A stretch of 64,000 nt of DNA from Cercospora beticola (lineage: Eukaryota > Ascomycota > Dothideomycetes > Mycosphaerellales > Mycosphaerellaceae): assembly GCF_033473495.1 (NCBI RefSeq), contig NC_088938.1, positions 3,596,001-3,660,000 of the forward strand. The letters are read 5' to 3'. This document shows, piece by piece, positions 51,697-62,751 of the stretch. Below the pieces are notes generated by a model. That model was not told the DNA's origin, searched no databases, and saw only the letters and a list, made by a program, of their open reading frames with translations. The position numbers were made by a program, and so were the translations under genes. Position 1 is the stretch's first letter. The number at the start of each line of letters is the position of its first letter.

Positions 51697-53580
51697 TGCG
51701 TCGCTGCGTGCAGAGGGGGCGCGGAGGGGTGGTGGCTATGGGTTATTGGGGAGGGAAGCGGGATTATTGTTGATATGCTCGCGGCATCGCTGTCGTCATC
51801 CGCTGGGCGATTGCAGGAGAAAGGGCAAGCGTGGAGGTATGGCGGATGCACAGAGGGACAGCGCAGAGCAGAGGCGGTGGCAGCGCCGTGATGTATATGC
51901 TCCGACCGGGTGCAACGCAATTGGTGCCGCATCAGAAAGTGTGAAGGGAACATCCAGCGAGCAAGACTGGTTAGGCGTGACTAGGATGGCCCTCCCACGT
52001 CGTCTGGATGCCGAGAAGTTGCAACTCCACCGCGCCGGCAGACAAATCGGAGTGAGTGATAAAACTAGCGCGCGTGCTGCCAATGGCGCTGCTGCGCTCT
52101 CGCCGATCCTGCGATTGGGAAACGAAGCACACGACACATTGCTCTCTCCCATCGTCGGTTCCTCTTTGTTCTCCAACGTTGCCCGCATTGTTGCACCTGC
52201 AACGCGGTATTGCATGAGACAAAGTACCGGCGGGCTCTGTGCGCTGCGCGTCATGCCGGAGCGGCCGCCTCATGTCAAACTCTCCCAGCTCATTTGCACG
52301 CTTCTCCGATTCTCGATGGAACTCTCGAATAAGAGGATACCATCTCCGCCCTTCCTCTACCCGATCCTGACCTGGCAAATCGAAACTGCTCCGCACCGTC
52401 AAAGACTCAAAATGGACTGGTCGGCAGTACGAGCCCACCAGCAGCATATTGTGTATCTCTCGCGCAAAAACGTGCCCTCTCTGCCAGCCACCAAACCTTG
52501 TTCGCGGTGAGGCCAAGGACGCCCGCCAGCACCATCATCACCGTGCATCGCAACTTTGGCCAGTTATAGTCAACCGCGCTTGCAGCGCTCACCTTGCCCG
52601 TCACCTGCACAGTCTGGACCAGAGCAATTCTTGCAGGCCAGCTCTCGGAGGTTGCTCCAGACACACGTTGCAGGAACTTTCATGAATACAACTTTGCACC
52701 GCTGTGATGTGATGGGCAGAGAGCAGTCCACCGGCCTTGTCCGCCAGTTTTGCTCCTCGAGAACCCACTTTCTGCACGCTATGCTCCAGGCGCTTGCAGT
52801 ACCGCAACGGCGCAGCCACAACATGCTCCAACGCCGTTCCAGAACTTCACAAAACTCTCCGTTCCAGTCACCTGGGTATGACGAGGAAAAACGATTATCG
52901 TTTATAAAGTCCAACGATTTCATGAGCAAATTTTACAGCAACAGCCTTGTTCGTTTGGACATGCATTCGAATGCTTCGTGCGGCTCTGCTCTCCTCGCCA
53001 CCATCCTGGCCTCTGCAGCGACTAAAATGATTGCGATTTGTCGTTTAGCCGCAGGCTCGCAGACGATGTTGCAAGGCTTCAGTGTTGAACATCCTAGCTT
53101 CGAGCCGGATCACCCGGCTTCGAGACGAGCTCTAGCCTTTTGAACAGCATTTAGGCTACTGCACCTCACTTCAGACTAGGAGCATCAAGCTATCCACTGC
53201 GCTGCCTCTCTTGACCACAGCTCCAGGAAACGTTGTTGTTGGCTGTTTGCTGTTCAGCCCACTTCCTTGGATCTGCGGGTGATAGCGGGCAAAGCACAAC
53301 TTGGCAAGTTAATCCGCGCATTTCAAATCTACAAAGCCGATGCTGCTGTCTTGCCTCAATCACAGCGCCTGGTCGTGGAGCTCTACTGCCGTGAAGAAAA
53401 GGACCTTGACAACGGTCTTCTCGCCGCTCCACTCACGAAACACATCAACGCGACGAATGTGGAGTAATGGAATGCAACTAATGAGCACGAGCGATAGCCA
53501 TCCAAAATGGAAGGAGGGCCCGAAGCTGTTGTGTATTCGCATTTGTCGTCGCTCGTCAGTCTAGTACACTTATGATATAT
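51697..53580. other. Stretch without a supported gene, including the SPX promoter
   Basis: The plus-strand frame 52556-53143 (195 codons) and the minus-strand frames 52570-52929 and 51796-52254 contradict one another and show no motif I know. Composition is normal. A small unannotated gene is possible around 52400-52930 on the minus strand, where several Cys-rich phrases occur (for example CKNCSGPDC). Confidence 0.35.
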
Positions 53581-54304
53581 GATGCAGCTCTGCAAAAGCT
53601 TTTTCTGCAAGCAAGCGAGATAAGGAAGCGATAGGCGTCGATGCCGCATATATTGCCTACGTCTACAACTCCACCTGCCGCAGACTACGATACGCGAACG
53701 TGACCACGCACATGTCTGCCGACTTCCGATCTTCACATGATGAAGCGATAGAGCTGAACTGCCGGTAATGCTATGTACTCTGCACAGAACAGCTGTTGAG
53801 GTATGCCGTTGAGCAGAACATGTGCCAATGCCGCGTCTTGGCAAGAACTGCATCGTATGTGAAGACTTCAGCAAAGCCTGCTCTATGGTCTGTCATGCGT
53901 GTCAGATTGCCGTGTACCTTCTTCATGACGAGCCATTACTGGACTACGACGACATCATACAGACTGTGGAACACTATCAACGCCTTGATTGTCTTCATCA
54001 CCGGAATGTTGAAACGCTGCACAACGGCCAACGGCAATGGCTCGAAACCCCACTCGTAAGGCGCTACGCATGTTTTGTCTCATTCAGTCGTGCCAGCATT
54101 GCTGATCACCACAACCGCTAATGTACAGCAGTCGTTCTCCCATACTAATCGTGTGGTGGGGAGACTGTGCCATGCAGGCTTGCGGATCCTGTCGTGTGCT
54201 GTCATGCTCTATGCAGCGCATGGAAAAATGGTACGAACGATGTCGATCTCAATGCTCGTGTGCTCGACTGCCTCAGTTGGATTGCCGAACTCGTTACTTG
54301 CCGT
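53581..54304 (+). CDS. Possible multi-exon gene of unknown function
   Basis: The plus-strand frame 53822-54121 starts MPMPRLGKNCIVCEDFSKAC and continues HACQIAVYLLHDEPLLDYDD and IIQTVEHYQRLDCLHHRNVE, which looks protein-like. A plausible intron with GTAAGG donor at about 54055, a GCTAATG branch site and a TACAG acceptor at about 54127 follows. Upstream, another protein-like stretch (AAYIAYVYNSTCRRLRYANV) lies at about 53640-53700. I could not build one consistent gene model and do not recognise a family. Confidence 0.25.
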
Positions 54305-55138
54305 TCAATTCTTTGCCGCTTTAGTCAAAGCCAGCCTCTGACTATATGGACTAAGACTTCGTTCCCGAACTGGTGACCTATTCTGTTTGCCTGGGGCTTT
54401 GCTGTTGGTATCAATTCCTGCTCGAATCATCCGATCGCGGGCAGCACGGTATGGCGAGCGAGAACGCGATCTTCGTCTGTGTTCATCGCTACCATGCCTG
54501 TTTCGATGTATGGGACTTCGACTGCGAGTTCGTGTTCCTCTGTCGCCGGTTTCAGATGCGCGCTCTCGTATTGAGCCGTTTCGAGGTCTTCTTGGGCTTG
54601 AACTTCGCCTGCGGTCTGACTGGCGTTGTCTACCAGCGCGAGGGCCGGGCGATCTGCTTGTTGATTGCTCTCTTCGTCGTGAGCTCGATGCGCGAGCAGG
54701 AGAACGAGACCTCGAGCGTGATCTGTTCGTGGAATACGAGGAGACCGAATCAGATGAGTAAGAAGACACCGATCTCCTGCGTCTGCTTATCGATTCATTT
54801 GCTTTGCGCTCAGTGGATCTACTTCGCGCTGTCGATTCGAGTGTCTTTTCTTTCAACTTTGATTCTGGTTTCGCAGTCGGCTTCGCGTCGACAGGAGGCA
54901 AAGTGGCCGAAAGCTTGGGCGCAAGTTTGGGGTTCGAGAGCTGCTGGCTTCTCGAAGGTCTTGATATGTATGGTCGCTCTTGCTGTGTCGCCGTGCACTC
55001 ATACGTGTAATGACCTGTTGCTGTGATCAACGAAATTGCACTACATTCCAGGATGTGTATCCTACCTTTCTTCAGACATTTCTGGCACAATGTTGTCGGC
55101 GTCGCTTTGGAAGGACCTCCGGCACGATAGCGGTTCAT
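54305..55138 (-). CDS. SR-rich zinc-knuckle protein (ZCCHC10-like)
   Basis: Start MNRYRAGGPSKATPTTLCQK. The CCHC knuckle CQKCLKKGHYTYEC is split by a 51-nt intron (55015-55065) that is a multiple of three and has no stop, so a retained-intron form would still be open but would break the knuckle spacing. After the knuckle come ERPYISRPSRSQQLSNPKL, a conserved stretch of this family, then about 180 residues of Arg/Ser-rich sequence (RSRSRSRSPARASSSRRR). The spliced protein is about 260 residues. SR proteins with one zinc knuckle are usually linked to RNA processing; the exact role is unknown. It is divergent from the R3H gene. Confidence 0.85.
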   Translation of the reverse strand: MNRYRAGGPSKATPTTLCQKCLKKGRIHILECSAISLITATGHYTYECTATQQERPYISRPSRSQQLSNPKLAPKLSATLPPVDAKPTAKPESKLKEKTLESTARSRSTERKANESISRRRRSVSSYSSDSVSSYSTNRSRSRSRSPARASSSRRREQSTSRSPGPRAGRQRQSDRRRSSSPRRPRNGSIRERASETGDRGTRTRSRSPIHRNRHGSDEHRRRSRSRSPYRAARDRMIRAGIDTNSKAPGKQNRSPVRERSLSPYSQRLALTKAAKN

Positions 55139-55721
55139 AATGGTAATACAGCGGCTGAATTTCGCGTCCTGGTCGTATGCTCGAGGAAGATAAAGTATTG
55201 TAGTCGTGTTGTAGCGATTTGTGCCTGCCAGCTCTTCGCCCGGTCACGTGAACCTGCAGTGACGCAAAGCTTGTCTGCGGGCGCGCTAGCCCTTTCCATT
55301 TTGAACATCGAAACTACAGCGCACCATCATCCTTCACCACCAACACTGCCGGCAGCGCACACGGCGCAGTCACGCACGATACACCGCCGCCGCCGACGGC
55401 ACGAAACGTCGATTGAAGCGGCTCGTTCGACGCGAGCGATACCCATCATCCCACAACACTCCGCGCAGACGTCAGCAAACGAGAAAGAATCCATGTGCGC
55501 GCTGCACAATGTCCAGACTCCTGGCCGTGGACTTGACTATTTTCCTTGAGCCGCCAGTTTCCTGAGAGTCGTCTTTCGGTAGATCTGCAATACACGAAAA
55601 CTACAACAGACCCACCGTTTGGCAAGCCCCGCGCTCGCCGACGCTCAGGAAACAGCGGCTCTCGGACTCTGTCCTTTGTTCGGGCGCCTGCTTGTTTCTG
55701 GTTATCGCTACATCTGGCACA
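55139..55721. promoter_or_regulatory. Divergent promoter between the zinc-knuckle and R3H genes
   Basis: About 580 bp between two RNA-binding-type genes. Short frames here are not supported. No TATA box recognised. Confidence 0.5.
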
Positions 55722-58265
55722 ATGGCTTCTACTATGGCATCGGGCTCAGCGGACGTCAAGAAGGAAAAGCTGTCCTTTGCAAAGGTCTGAGATCACTTTT
55801 GCGTCACACCATGCACAAAATTGAAGCTGACAAGATGGGAATAGATTGCCGCTGCTGGAATCAAGCCGCCAACCGCACCCAAGCATACAAAAACCAATTC
55901 TTCCACGGATTCACCACACGAAGTATCTCCCGCGCCACCAGATGGTGCGACTGCCGCTCCCTCCAATGGAATTGCATTACCTCAGAGTATGCTCAAGCCG
56001 AAGAAACTGATCCAGCTTGCTTCGCGTGATCATAGAGACTTGTCCGTGACTTCTGCTCCTGGACCGCAAGTTCGAATCCAGATGGCGGACAGAGAGAGAC
56101 CTCAATCTGCCGAAGCGTCGTCTGCACATGCCGAGGACGAGTCCTCAAGTGATTCAAACAAGCCTCCAAGCATGGATGGCAAAAGCGTCGCTTCGGGCAC
56201 CACATTCAATGCCTTGGATGAGAAAGAATCCCTTCGCCCAGACGACAGCGCCAGTGTTAAGGCCGTTGAGGACGAAGATCTGTACTCGGCGCCTGGCTCT
56301 GGCATGCCATCACGAATTGGCTCAGATGATGGCGTTCGCGCCTTTCGCGATCAACTGCGCGAGATCTCTGCCATGGAGCCGACAAGACGTGAGGGACCTG
56401 TACCTACCTACGGAGCTGTAGCAAAAGGCGTTCTATACGTTCCACCTCAGGGGCCTGGCATTGGCTCAATCCCCGGCATCGCACGCAACGGTGTCGTGAC
56501 AAATCCCACTCTCGAATGTCCACCAGACCAAAAACTACTTGAGGCACTCGAGAACCCCCGAGACCGTGTTTGGGTGTTGAAATTGGAACAAGACGTGATT
56601 GACTTTGTCAAAGACGCGAAGGAGTCTTCTCTCACACTTCCGCAATGCCACTCCTTCTATCGACTGCTTGCGCATAAAATGGCGGATTACTACATGCTCG
56701 GTCATCTCATCGACGACAATTCTGCAGCTGTTCGGCTCTACAAGACTCCCAATTGCAGGATCCCGCCTCCTTTGACCGGAATCACTGCACCTTCAACAGC
56801 GGCTAGTACACCACCCCCGACTGCACCTGCGATGAAGATCTTACGGCGCAGCGACAGAGATGGTCCAGCCATCGCCAACGGCTCAGGCATACCCTCTAAG
56901 AACGGGTCTGAGAACGGCGAGAGTGGCGACGAGAAGAAGAAGGGACCTCAAACGCGTGAGGAAAGAGAGGCCAGATACGAAGCTGCTCGGCTACGGATCA
57001 TGGGCTCGGCGAAGCCCACTGAGTCACCTGAAACGCCCAAAGACAAGCAAGATTCCAGGTCCAGCTCCGCAGCTGGCAAGAAGAGCAAGAAAAAGGCTCG
57101 CGCAGACGATGATGATGGCTTCGAAGCACGCTCTGCATACAGCAACTATTTCACTGCATCTTTTGGGTCGGACGGAATTTCTACACCTGCTTATGGTTTC
57201 ACCGGGGCCACCGAGCAGTCGGCAAGCCAGTTTCAAGCAATCTACGGTCAACAGTCACAGGCTGGCCCGTATACTCAAATGCCTGTATCGACTGCTGGCG
57301 CTCAGCAGTGGGGTCAACAGTCCTACCAGAACCTTGATCCAACACAGGTATGGGCGCAGGGCCAGGCAGGCGCCTACGATCTAGCCTCCGACTATCAACG
57401 GATGTCCTTCCAAAACCAGGTACCATCACAACAGAGTCATAACATGACCTATGGACAGGGCTTAGGATCGACCTATGGTCAGCAGTACTATTCGCCTCAG
57501 CAAAGCTGGCAACAACAGCAGTATAATATGCCTACGCAAGGTACCCAACCCGGCTATTCGTACGGCGCGAGCTTCAGTACACCCGCCAGCTCGGCAGCGG
57601 AGCCTTATCAGTATGGCCAGCTTCCCAGCCAAGCGTTCCCAGGTCGACCTGCCAACTCCAACGAGCATCCACTTCCTGGGAGTTACAAGGGCAAAAACTT
57701 CAATCCCCAAAGTCAGACCTTTGTGCCGGGGCAGACGAACGATAGGCCCGTCACGCCTCACGGTGCGCCCAGTACTCCCGGAAGTTTCCGCCAGCAGCTC
57801 CAATCACAATCTCCCGGACAACTTGTTCGTCATACATCTGCTCAATCGCAGGCATCCTCGTTTGGTTCTCCAATCCAGCAGCAGCCACATTCGGCGCCTC
57901 ACCTTGCGCCAAGTCAGCCCCTCACACACCCGCTGCCACCGGGGCCTGTCTTTCCCAGACAGTCGTCGCCCAATGTTCCGCTCCCGGCCAAGCCAGGGTC
58001 CGGGCAATCGTTCCCGACGCAAATGATAGCGCAAGCACCTACACATGTTGTGCAGTCGCAGAGTCTGCTCGCTAAGTGGGGCACGCCTTCGTCACTGCCT
58101 GCAAAGCCGCCTCCTTCGAGAGAGCCCTACGATGGTGCGAAGATTTCGCAGATCCAGCGGCAACCGTTCAACGCTGCGGCCGCGGCTCGCCAGTCTGGTG
58201 GGTTTCCGCCGTACTCAATGCCGCCGGGACATCTGGTCAGTGGTGCTGGCCCATACAAGGGTTAG
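55722..58265 (+). CDS. R3H and SUZ domain RNA-binding protein
   Basis: Exon 1 (55722-55784, MASTMASGSADVKKEKLSFA plus K) is joined by a 60-nt intron to exon 2 (55845-58265), giving about 827 residues. The R3H domain has RDRVWVLKLEQDVIDFVKDA and the name-giving RLLAH in SFYRLLAHKMADYYMLGH. A SUZ motif follows (MKILRRSD, then REEREARYEAARLRIMGS). The C-terminal ~450 residues are Gln/Tyr/Ser/Pro-rich low complexity (QQYYSPQQSWQQQQYNMP), prion-like. Relatives bind single-stranded RNA and take part in mRNA turnover or localisation. The first donor is GTCTGA, weak but frame-consistent. The stop at 58263 follows AAGGGTTAGTG, which could instead be a last donor. Confidence 0.88.
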
Positions 58266-58917
58266 TGTACCTGTCAATGCTGCAGCATCAGGTCCAGCAA
58301 ATGGCAGTCATCTTCACGTGGCCCATGATAATGACTTGAGAATGAAAGGCTAGCTATGGAATGACGTAGACTAGCATTACGAAGAATCGATATTGACGGC
58401 GGCGCTCATTCTCAATTTCTCAAAAGTTACTAACATCATCGTCTGGATGAACCAGCGGCAGGTCATCCTCTTCTCACGTGCTACACCATCTTTCCAGCGA
58501 ACGTGGCTCGACTGAACCTACGGCCATAGACATACTAACAGACTTTCTAGGCCACTATACTGCCACGCGACTACGCACAAGACAAAGAGAAGGCTTCCGA
58601 AGCACTCTCGCTGGGGGATGAAAAAAAGGCGCGCACTCTGAGGCCATGATCCTTTGTTGTATTTGAACATGCGTCAATCGTCGACTGCCAGATGCGGCAT
58701 GGAGACCAGGCATTGTCGCCACCTCTTCCCCATCGAGGACGAACAGCACGATCGAGACTAGGGAACCACGTTCTACCATTCTCATCTATCAGATTCCCTT
58801 TCCCACATTGCCATAGCCAATACCGATCTCCTGGAGAAGCACTATCGCTCGCAGCCATACCATTGCTTTACCTACCATTCGACAGCATCCGCCTCGAGCC
58901 ACAGCCATTCGTCTCCA
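58266..58917. other. Intergenic, 0.65 kb
   Basis: 3' flank of the R3H gene and 5' flank of the small Cys-rich gene. The minus-strand frames 58555-58858 lack motifs. Confidence 0.5.
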
Positions 58918-59274
58918 ATGTGCAAACAATACCACTACCTCTGGCACTGCGGCCACACTGGCAAACCTCTTATCGAATACTGTCCCAATGCGCCTTCCCA
59001 CCTATCATCGAATCGGACCCCATGTACGGCGATTAAGGACTTTCCCATGGAAGGTCGAGCTCAGCCCTTTTGCTGCACAGAAGCGTGTTGTCAGAAGCAG
59101 ATGCACGATGTCAAGATCAAGAGTGATCAGACGAAGAGAAGTTTGGAGAAGGCGAAGCAGAAGAAGGCGGGCGAGAGGGAGATTGAGCGATTGAAGGATC
59201 AATATGCGAACAGTTTGAGGAGTTTGGATAGTGAGGAGAGGAAGCATGCTGGGTGTAAGCAGAGAAGGGGGTAG
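58918..59274 (+). CDS. Small Cys-rich hypothetical protein with a coiled-coil tail
   Basis: 118 codons. The first half has a metal-site-like pattern, MCKQYHYLWHCGHTGKPLIE then YCPNA and FCCTEACCQKQM, with HxxCGH as seen in many short uncharacterised fungal proteins. The second half is a charged helix (KRSLEKAKQKKAGEREIERL) predicted to be a coiled coil. No signal peptide. Function unknown; the protein-like composition and ATG context support it as a gene. Confidence 0.6.
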   Translation: MCKQYHYLWHCGHTGKPLIEYCPNAPSHLSSNRTPCTAIKDFPMEGRAQPFCCTEACCQKQMHDVKIKSDQTKRSLEKAKQKKAGEREIERLKDQYANSLRSLDSEERKHAGCKQRRG

Positions 59275-59752
59275 ATTGTTCGTTGGTTGAGTGGTATTTT
59301 GCAAATGTTGATATGTTTTCGTTCTCTGAGAAGTCGAGTAACCCGAACGGCTTTCCGATACCTCTGTGCGCATCATTCAGTCATGTCAGTTGTACATACA
59401 GCGACGCTTGAGGCAGCTGGACATGTTGGTGATCCGCGATGTCCCGCGAATCCCAGTCAGTCTTGGCATTATTTGACTTTCAACTTCACGATGTCGCATC
59501 ACCGTCTCCAACAATCGTGCCAGGCTGAGCGACTCTACAGGCGCACAGATGGCCTGTTCGCATCACAAACCCCAGAATGCTGATAACAGCTGTCATCTAT
59601 CATACGACCGACCTCGCTGATGGATGATAACAGGCGTTTGTGACAGGTAGGAAATGATGGATCTAGTTATCTGGTCTTAACCGCTTTCCCTCAAGATCTG
59701 CGCTCCGCGGGCAAAGCAGTTGCTGCTGACTGGAACAGACGCCGTTGCAAAC
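59275..59752. other. Intergenic, 0.5 kb
   Basis: Between the small Cys-rich gene and the reductase; no coding signal seen. Confidence 0.5.
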
Positions 59753-60866
59753 ATGGCACCCACGAAGGATACGATCCTGATCACCGGCGGAACGGGTCAG
59801 GACTGATGAACGCGACAAGGAAGAACGTACACTGACTGACCGACAGGCTTCGTGGCCTCATACTGCATCCTCCGAGCCATTCAAACGGGATACACGGTGC
59901 ACGCGACACTACGATCGCGAGACCGAATCGATCAGATACGCCAATCGTTACAGAATGGAGGTGCTACTTGGCCTCAGGTCAAGAACGTCAAGTTCTTCGA
60001 GGCGGATCTTGCGAAGGACGAAGGGTGGGAGACCGCGTGTCAGGGCTGTGGTTACGTGCTGCATGTAGCCACTCCGGTGCCCAAGGCCGACCCGAAAGAC
60101 GAGAACGATCTGATAATTCCGGCTCGTGAGGGAACGCTTCGAGTCCTGCGGGCTGCGAAAAAGGTGGGTACTGTCAAGAGGCTTGTCTTCACAAGTTCAG
60201 CCACGGCAATAATAGGTGGCCACGACGTCAAGTCTGCTGGACAGACGTGGAATGAGGAGGACTGGACAGATCTGGAGAACCGCAGGATATCGGTCACCTC
60301 ATACGCGAAAAGCAAAACGCTTGCGGAGCGTGCTGCCTGGGACTTCATCGGAGAAAGAGGGCAATGGCATGCAGCTGGCAGCAGTCCACCCACAACTCGT
60401 CCTGGGACCAATTCTCGGCTCGGATGTTCCCAGCAGCGTCGAGCTGCCTATGCTCTTGCTGAATGGCAAGTTTCCGGGCATTCCGCACCTGCCTATTGGC
60501 GTTGCCGATGTTCGCGACGTTGCAGACTTACATTTGCGAGCCATGACCCACCCAGATGCTGCGGGACAGCGCTTCATAGCGACCTCGGACGACAAAGTCG
60601 TTTGGGTTCAGGACATGGTGGACATACTGAAACAAAGTCTCCCAGAGGCAGATACCAAAAAGCTGCCGACCAGGGCTTTGCCTAATTTGCTACTCAAAGT
60701 TGTCGGATTCTTCGACGCTACGACGAGATTAATTGTGCCCTACCTCGGCAATCCCATGCCTCTCTCCAACGCGAAAGCCAAGAATGTGCTGGGCTGGCAG
60801 CCGAGGACGGCGAAAGACGCATTATTGGCATCCGCGGGGAGTCTGAAGAAATACGGAAAAGTATAG
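59753..60866 (+). pseudogene. NAD(P)-dependent epimerase/reductase (dihydroflavonol-4-reductase-like) with a one-base frameshift
   Basis: Exon 1 (59753-59795) and exon 2 (from 59847), with a 51-nt intron, encode an extended short-chain reductase: MAPTKDTILITGGTGFVASY (nucleotide loop), FEADLAKDEGWETACQGCGY, VLHVATPVPK, VKRLVFTSSATAIIGGHD and the catalytic YAKSK. At 60350-60351 the frame is lost: one G too many after GACTTCATC. Skipping it restores the family pattern DFIEKEGNG and the rest (AAVHPQLVLGPILGSDVP, DVRDVADLHLRAMTHPDAAG) to a stop at 60864-60866. Both halves are otherwise intact with no other stops, so the lesion is recent or a sequencing error. Relatives reduce carbonyls on small ketones/aldehydes; the substrate is unknown. 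Confidence 0.82.
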
Positions 60867-61020
60867 ACCAATGAGGCGAGCCACAAGCGACCAAACACAT
60901 CTGGAAATGAAGCTCGAGCATCAGCATTGCACAGCGTGGCGCCATTGATCATTCTGTTCTGCTCACAAGAGTTACAAAAACTACTACATGGTATCAAAAA
61001 TCGTTATCCCGTTATCATTG

Positions 61021-62751
61021 TTATACGCGCCAGCGCAAACCCTTCTGCCCTCCATTAGGCACAGGACCCCATTCCCATTTCGGGCTCGACTCATCATTCT
61101 CGAATTTGAAGCCAGGCGCCAGGAGCCTGTGCTTCTTTCCATATTTCGTCTCGAATTCAACGAAGCGTTCCTCTTTTGCCAGCACGTCCGAGTTCTTCTG
61201 CCAAGCCTGGATCATGGTATCAAGCAAGTCAGTCACCATGTGATGTGGCCGCATGTCGCCGAACTGGTATGTCTTCTGGATCTTGGCGACTGTCTCCTTG
61301 TCGTAGAGCCCGAACTCAGGCACCAGCTGCTGTGTATCCATCGCCATGAGAGACACGTGGGCATGAAAGCTCCCACCTTTGGTCGCACGATCTCGAATGC
61401 TGAGAAGTGTGACCAACGTTCCAACGGCTCCAGTCAGCATGTCTGCGATGGGCAGGGAAGGAAGCACGCCTGTGCCTTCTGGCAGACCGTATGCGACACC
61501 ATTGATATACGAGCATCCCGATCCACAGTCTGCGATTTGCTGGTAGCCAGGCCGCTCAGCGTAATACCCATCTGGTCCGTAGCAGTTCAGGTCCACATAC
61601 ACGGCACCTTTGTTCCTCTGTCGGGCCATCTCAACGATATCCTCGAGGCCGAAACCCTTTCGTTCAAGAGACTTGAGACGGAAGCCCTGGACGATGACAT
61701 CCGCGTCTTTGATGAGTTCCTGGAGCTCTGCGCGGTCTTCGGAGCTGTTCAAGTCGATGTCTGCGACTCTCTTGCCGGCTTGGAGCGTGACACTCAGGAA
61801 CCCAATATCTGGCAGGTTGGGTGACTGGATTCTGATCACATCGGCACCTAGTGAGGCCAGGTATGTGCCTACGGCCGGACCAGCAATAACGCGGGAGAAC
61901 TCGACCACTTTGATGCCGGCCAGTGGTCTCTTGTCTTGAATGTTCTCAGCAAGTGGGACCACAGGGAGGGATTCGGATCCTTTCACTTGACGATAGTTGA
62001 TTCCAGGGTGCTTGGCGAGAGCTTTTCCGTACGAGGTCTCGTTCCACGCTTTTGGTGATAGAACTGTCTGACCGCAGAAACCTTTCTCCACGCAGATCTG
62101 TTCGATCTCTCGCGCAGACATGGACATGGTCACGGCTTTGATCTTCTCATACGCTTGCTCGTTGGTTGTGATGCTGGAGTCGTCGGCATCGAGGCCAAAT
62201 GCTGACAAGAAGCCTTTTGGATCGAGAGATGACAGGATCTGGAACCATTGTTGATGACCGTTCTCATCTTTGGAGCCGGTTGGGTAGATGCTCCAGCTTC
62301 GGAATCGCATTGGAGTTTTGGTGATTACGCCCTTGTCGACGTCGACTGAGGACGCTTGCTGTACGACTTGGTTCTTTTGAATAGCCTTCCAGTCTTGGCC
62401 GTCCACAGTCACAAGACCGACAGTTGCTGGATAGAGCGCTGCCAGCTCAGTGTCGACCTGCACCTTTCCTGAATCAATTCCACGGGTTGCGAGTATTTGT
62501 TTGGAGGCCAGTCCGATCATTGCATGACAGACCGCAGAGAAGACTTGGGCTTTAATGGGACCAGGAAGCAGCGGCAGATCTCGTCCAGTGAAGTTGACTT
62601 GGTTCAGGAAAGAAGCTGATGAATCGAATCCTGGTGTGATCTCTGCCATGTATTGCAAAAGGCGTCTGGCATCTTGTGGCACAGGCACGAAGTGCTTGTC
62701 GGTGTGCGTGCCTGGGCCATAGACATCTTCGACAGTTTCGTGTTTCGTCAT
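61021..62751 (-). CDS. Family III CoA-transferase (CaiB/BaiF type)
   Basis: Uninterrupted 576-codon gene. The C-terminal two-thirds has the class III pattern: RPLAGIKVVEFSRVIAGPAV, GTYLASLGADVIRIQSP, DIDLNSSEDRAELQELIKDA, DVIVQGFRLKSLERKGFG, VYVDLNCYGPDGYYAERPGY and LPIADMLTGAVGTLVTLLSI. The N-terminal ~260 residues form the second, degenerate half seen in long fungal members. In bacterial enzymes the catalytic Asp follows the RPxY/F motif; here the matching positions read RPGYQQIADC, so the usual nucleophile is not where expected. Known enzymes move CoA between carboxylic acids (formyl, carnitine, bile acid, racemase types). The gene is divergent from a 3-hydroxyacyl-CoA dehydrogenase 0.7 kb away, consistent with a CoA-ester pathway. 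Confidence 0.87.
   Translation of the reverse strand: MTKHETVEDVYGPGTHTDKHFVPVPQDARRLLQYMAEITPGFDSSASFLNQVNFTGRDLPLLPGPIKAQVFSAVCHAMIGLASKQILATRGIDSGKVQVDTELAALYPATVGLVTVDGQDWKAIQKNQVVQQASSVDVDKGVITKTPMRFRSWSIYPTGSKDENGHQQWFQILSSLDPKGFLSAFGLDADDSSITTNEQAYEKIKAVTMSMSAREIEQICVEKGFCGQTVLSPKAWNETSYGKALAKHPGINYRQVKGSESLPVVPLAENIQDKRPLAGIKVVEFSRVIAGPAVGTYLASLGADVIRIQSPNLPDIGFLSVTLQAGKRVADIDLNSSEDRAELQELIKDADVIVQGFRLKSLERKGFGLEDIVEMARQRNKGAVYVDLNCYGPDGYYAERPGYQQIADCGSGCSYINGVAYGLPEGTGVLPSLPIADMLTGAVGTLVTLLSIRDRATKGGSFHAHVSLMAMDTQQLVPEFGLYDKETVAKIQKTYQFGDMRPHHMVTDLLDTMIQAWQKNSDVLAKEERFVEFETKYGKKHRLLAPGFKFENDESSPKWEWGPVPNGGQKGLRWRV

Noticed and set aside
51131..52510. A 459-codon open frame on the plus strand
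   Set aside because: It runs antisense through the SPX gene's first exons, whose splice sites and SPX motifs are clear, and its own translation has no motif or sensible composition.
52556..53143. 195-codon frame on plus
   Set aside because: Composition is not protein-like, no motif, and it is contradicted by equally long frames on the other strand.
60216..60866. Open frame that could be a separate gene
   Set aside because: It is the second half of the frameshifted reductase; its N-terminal part is only the other frame of the first half.
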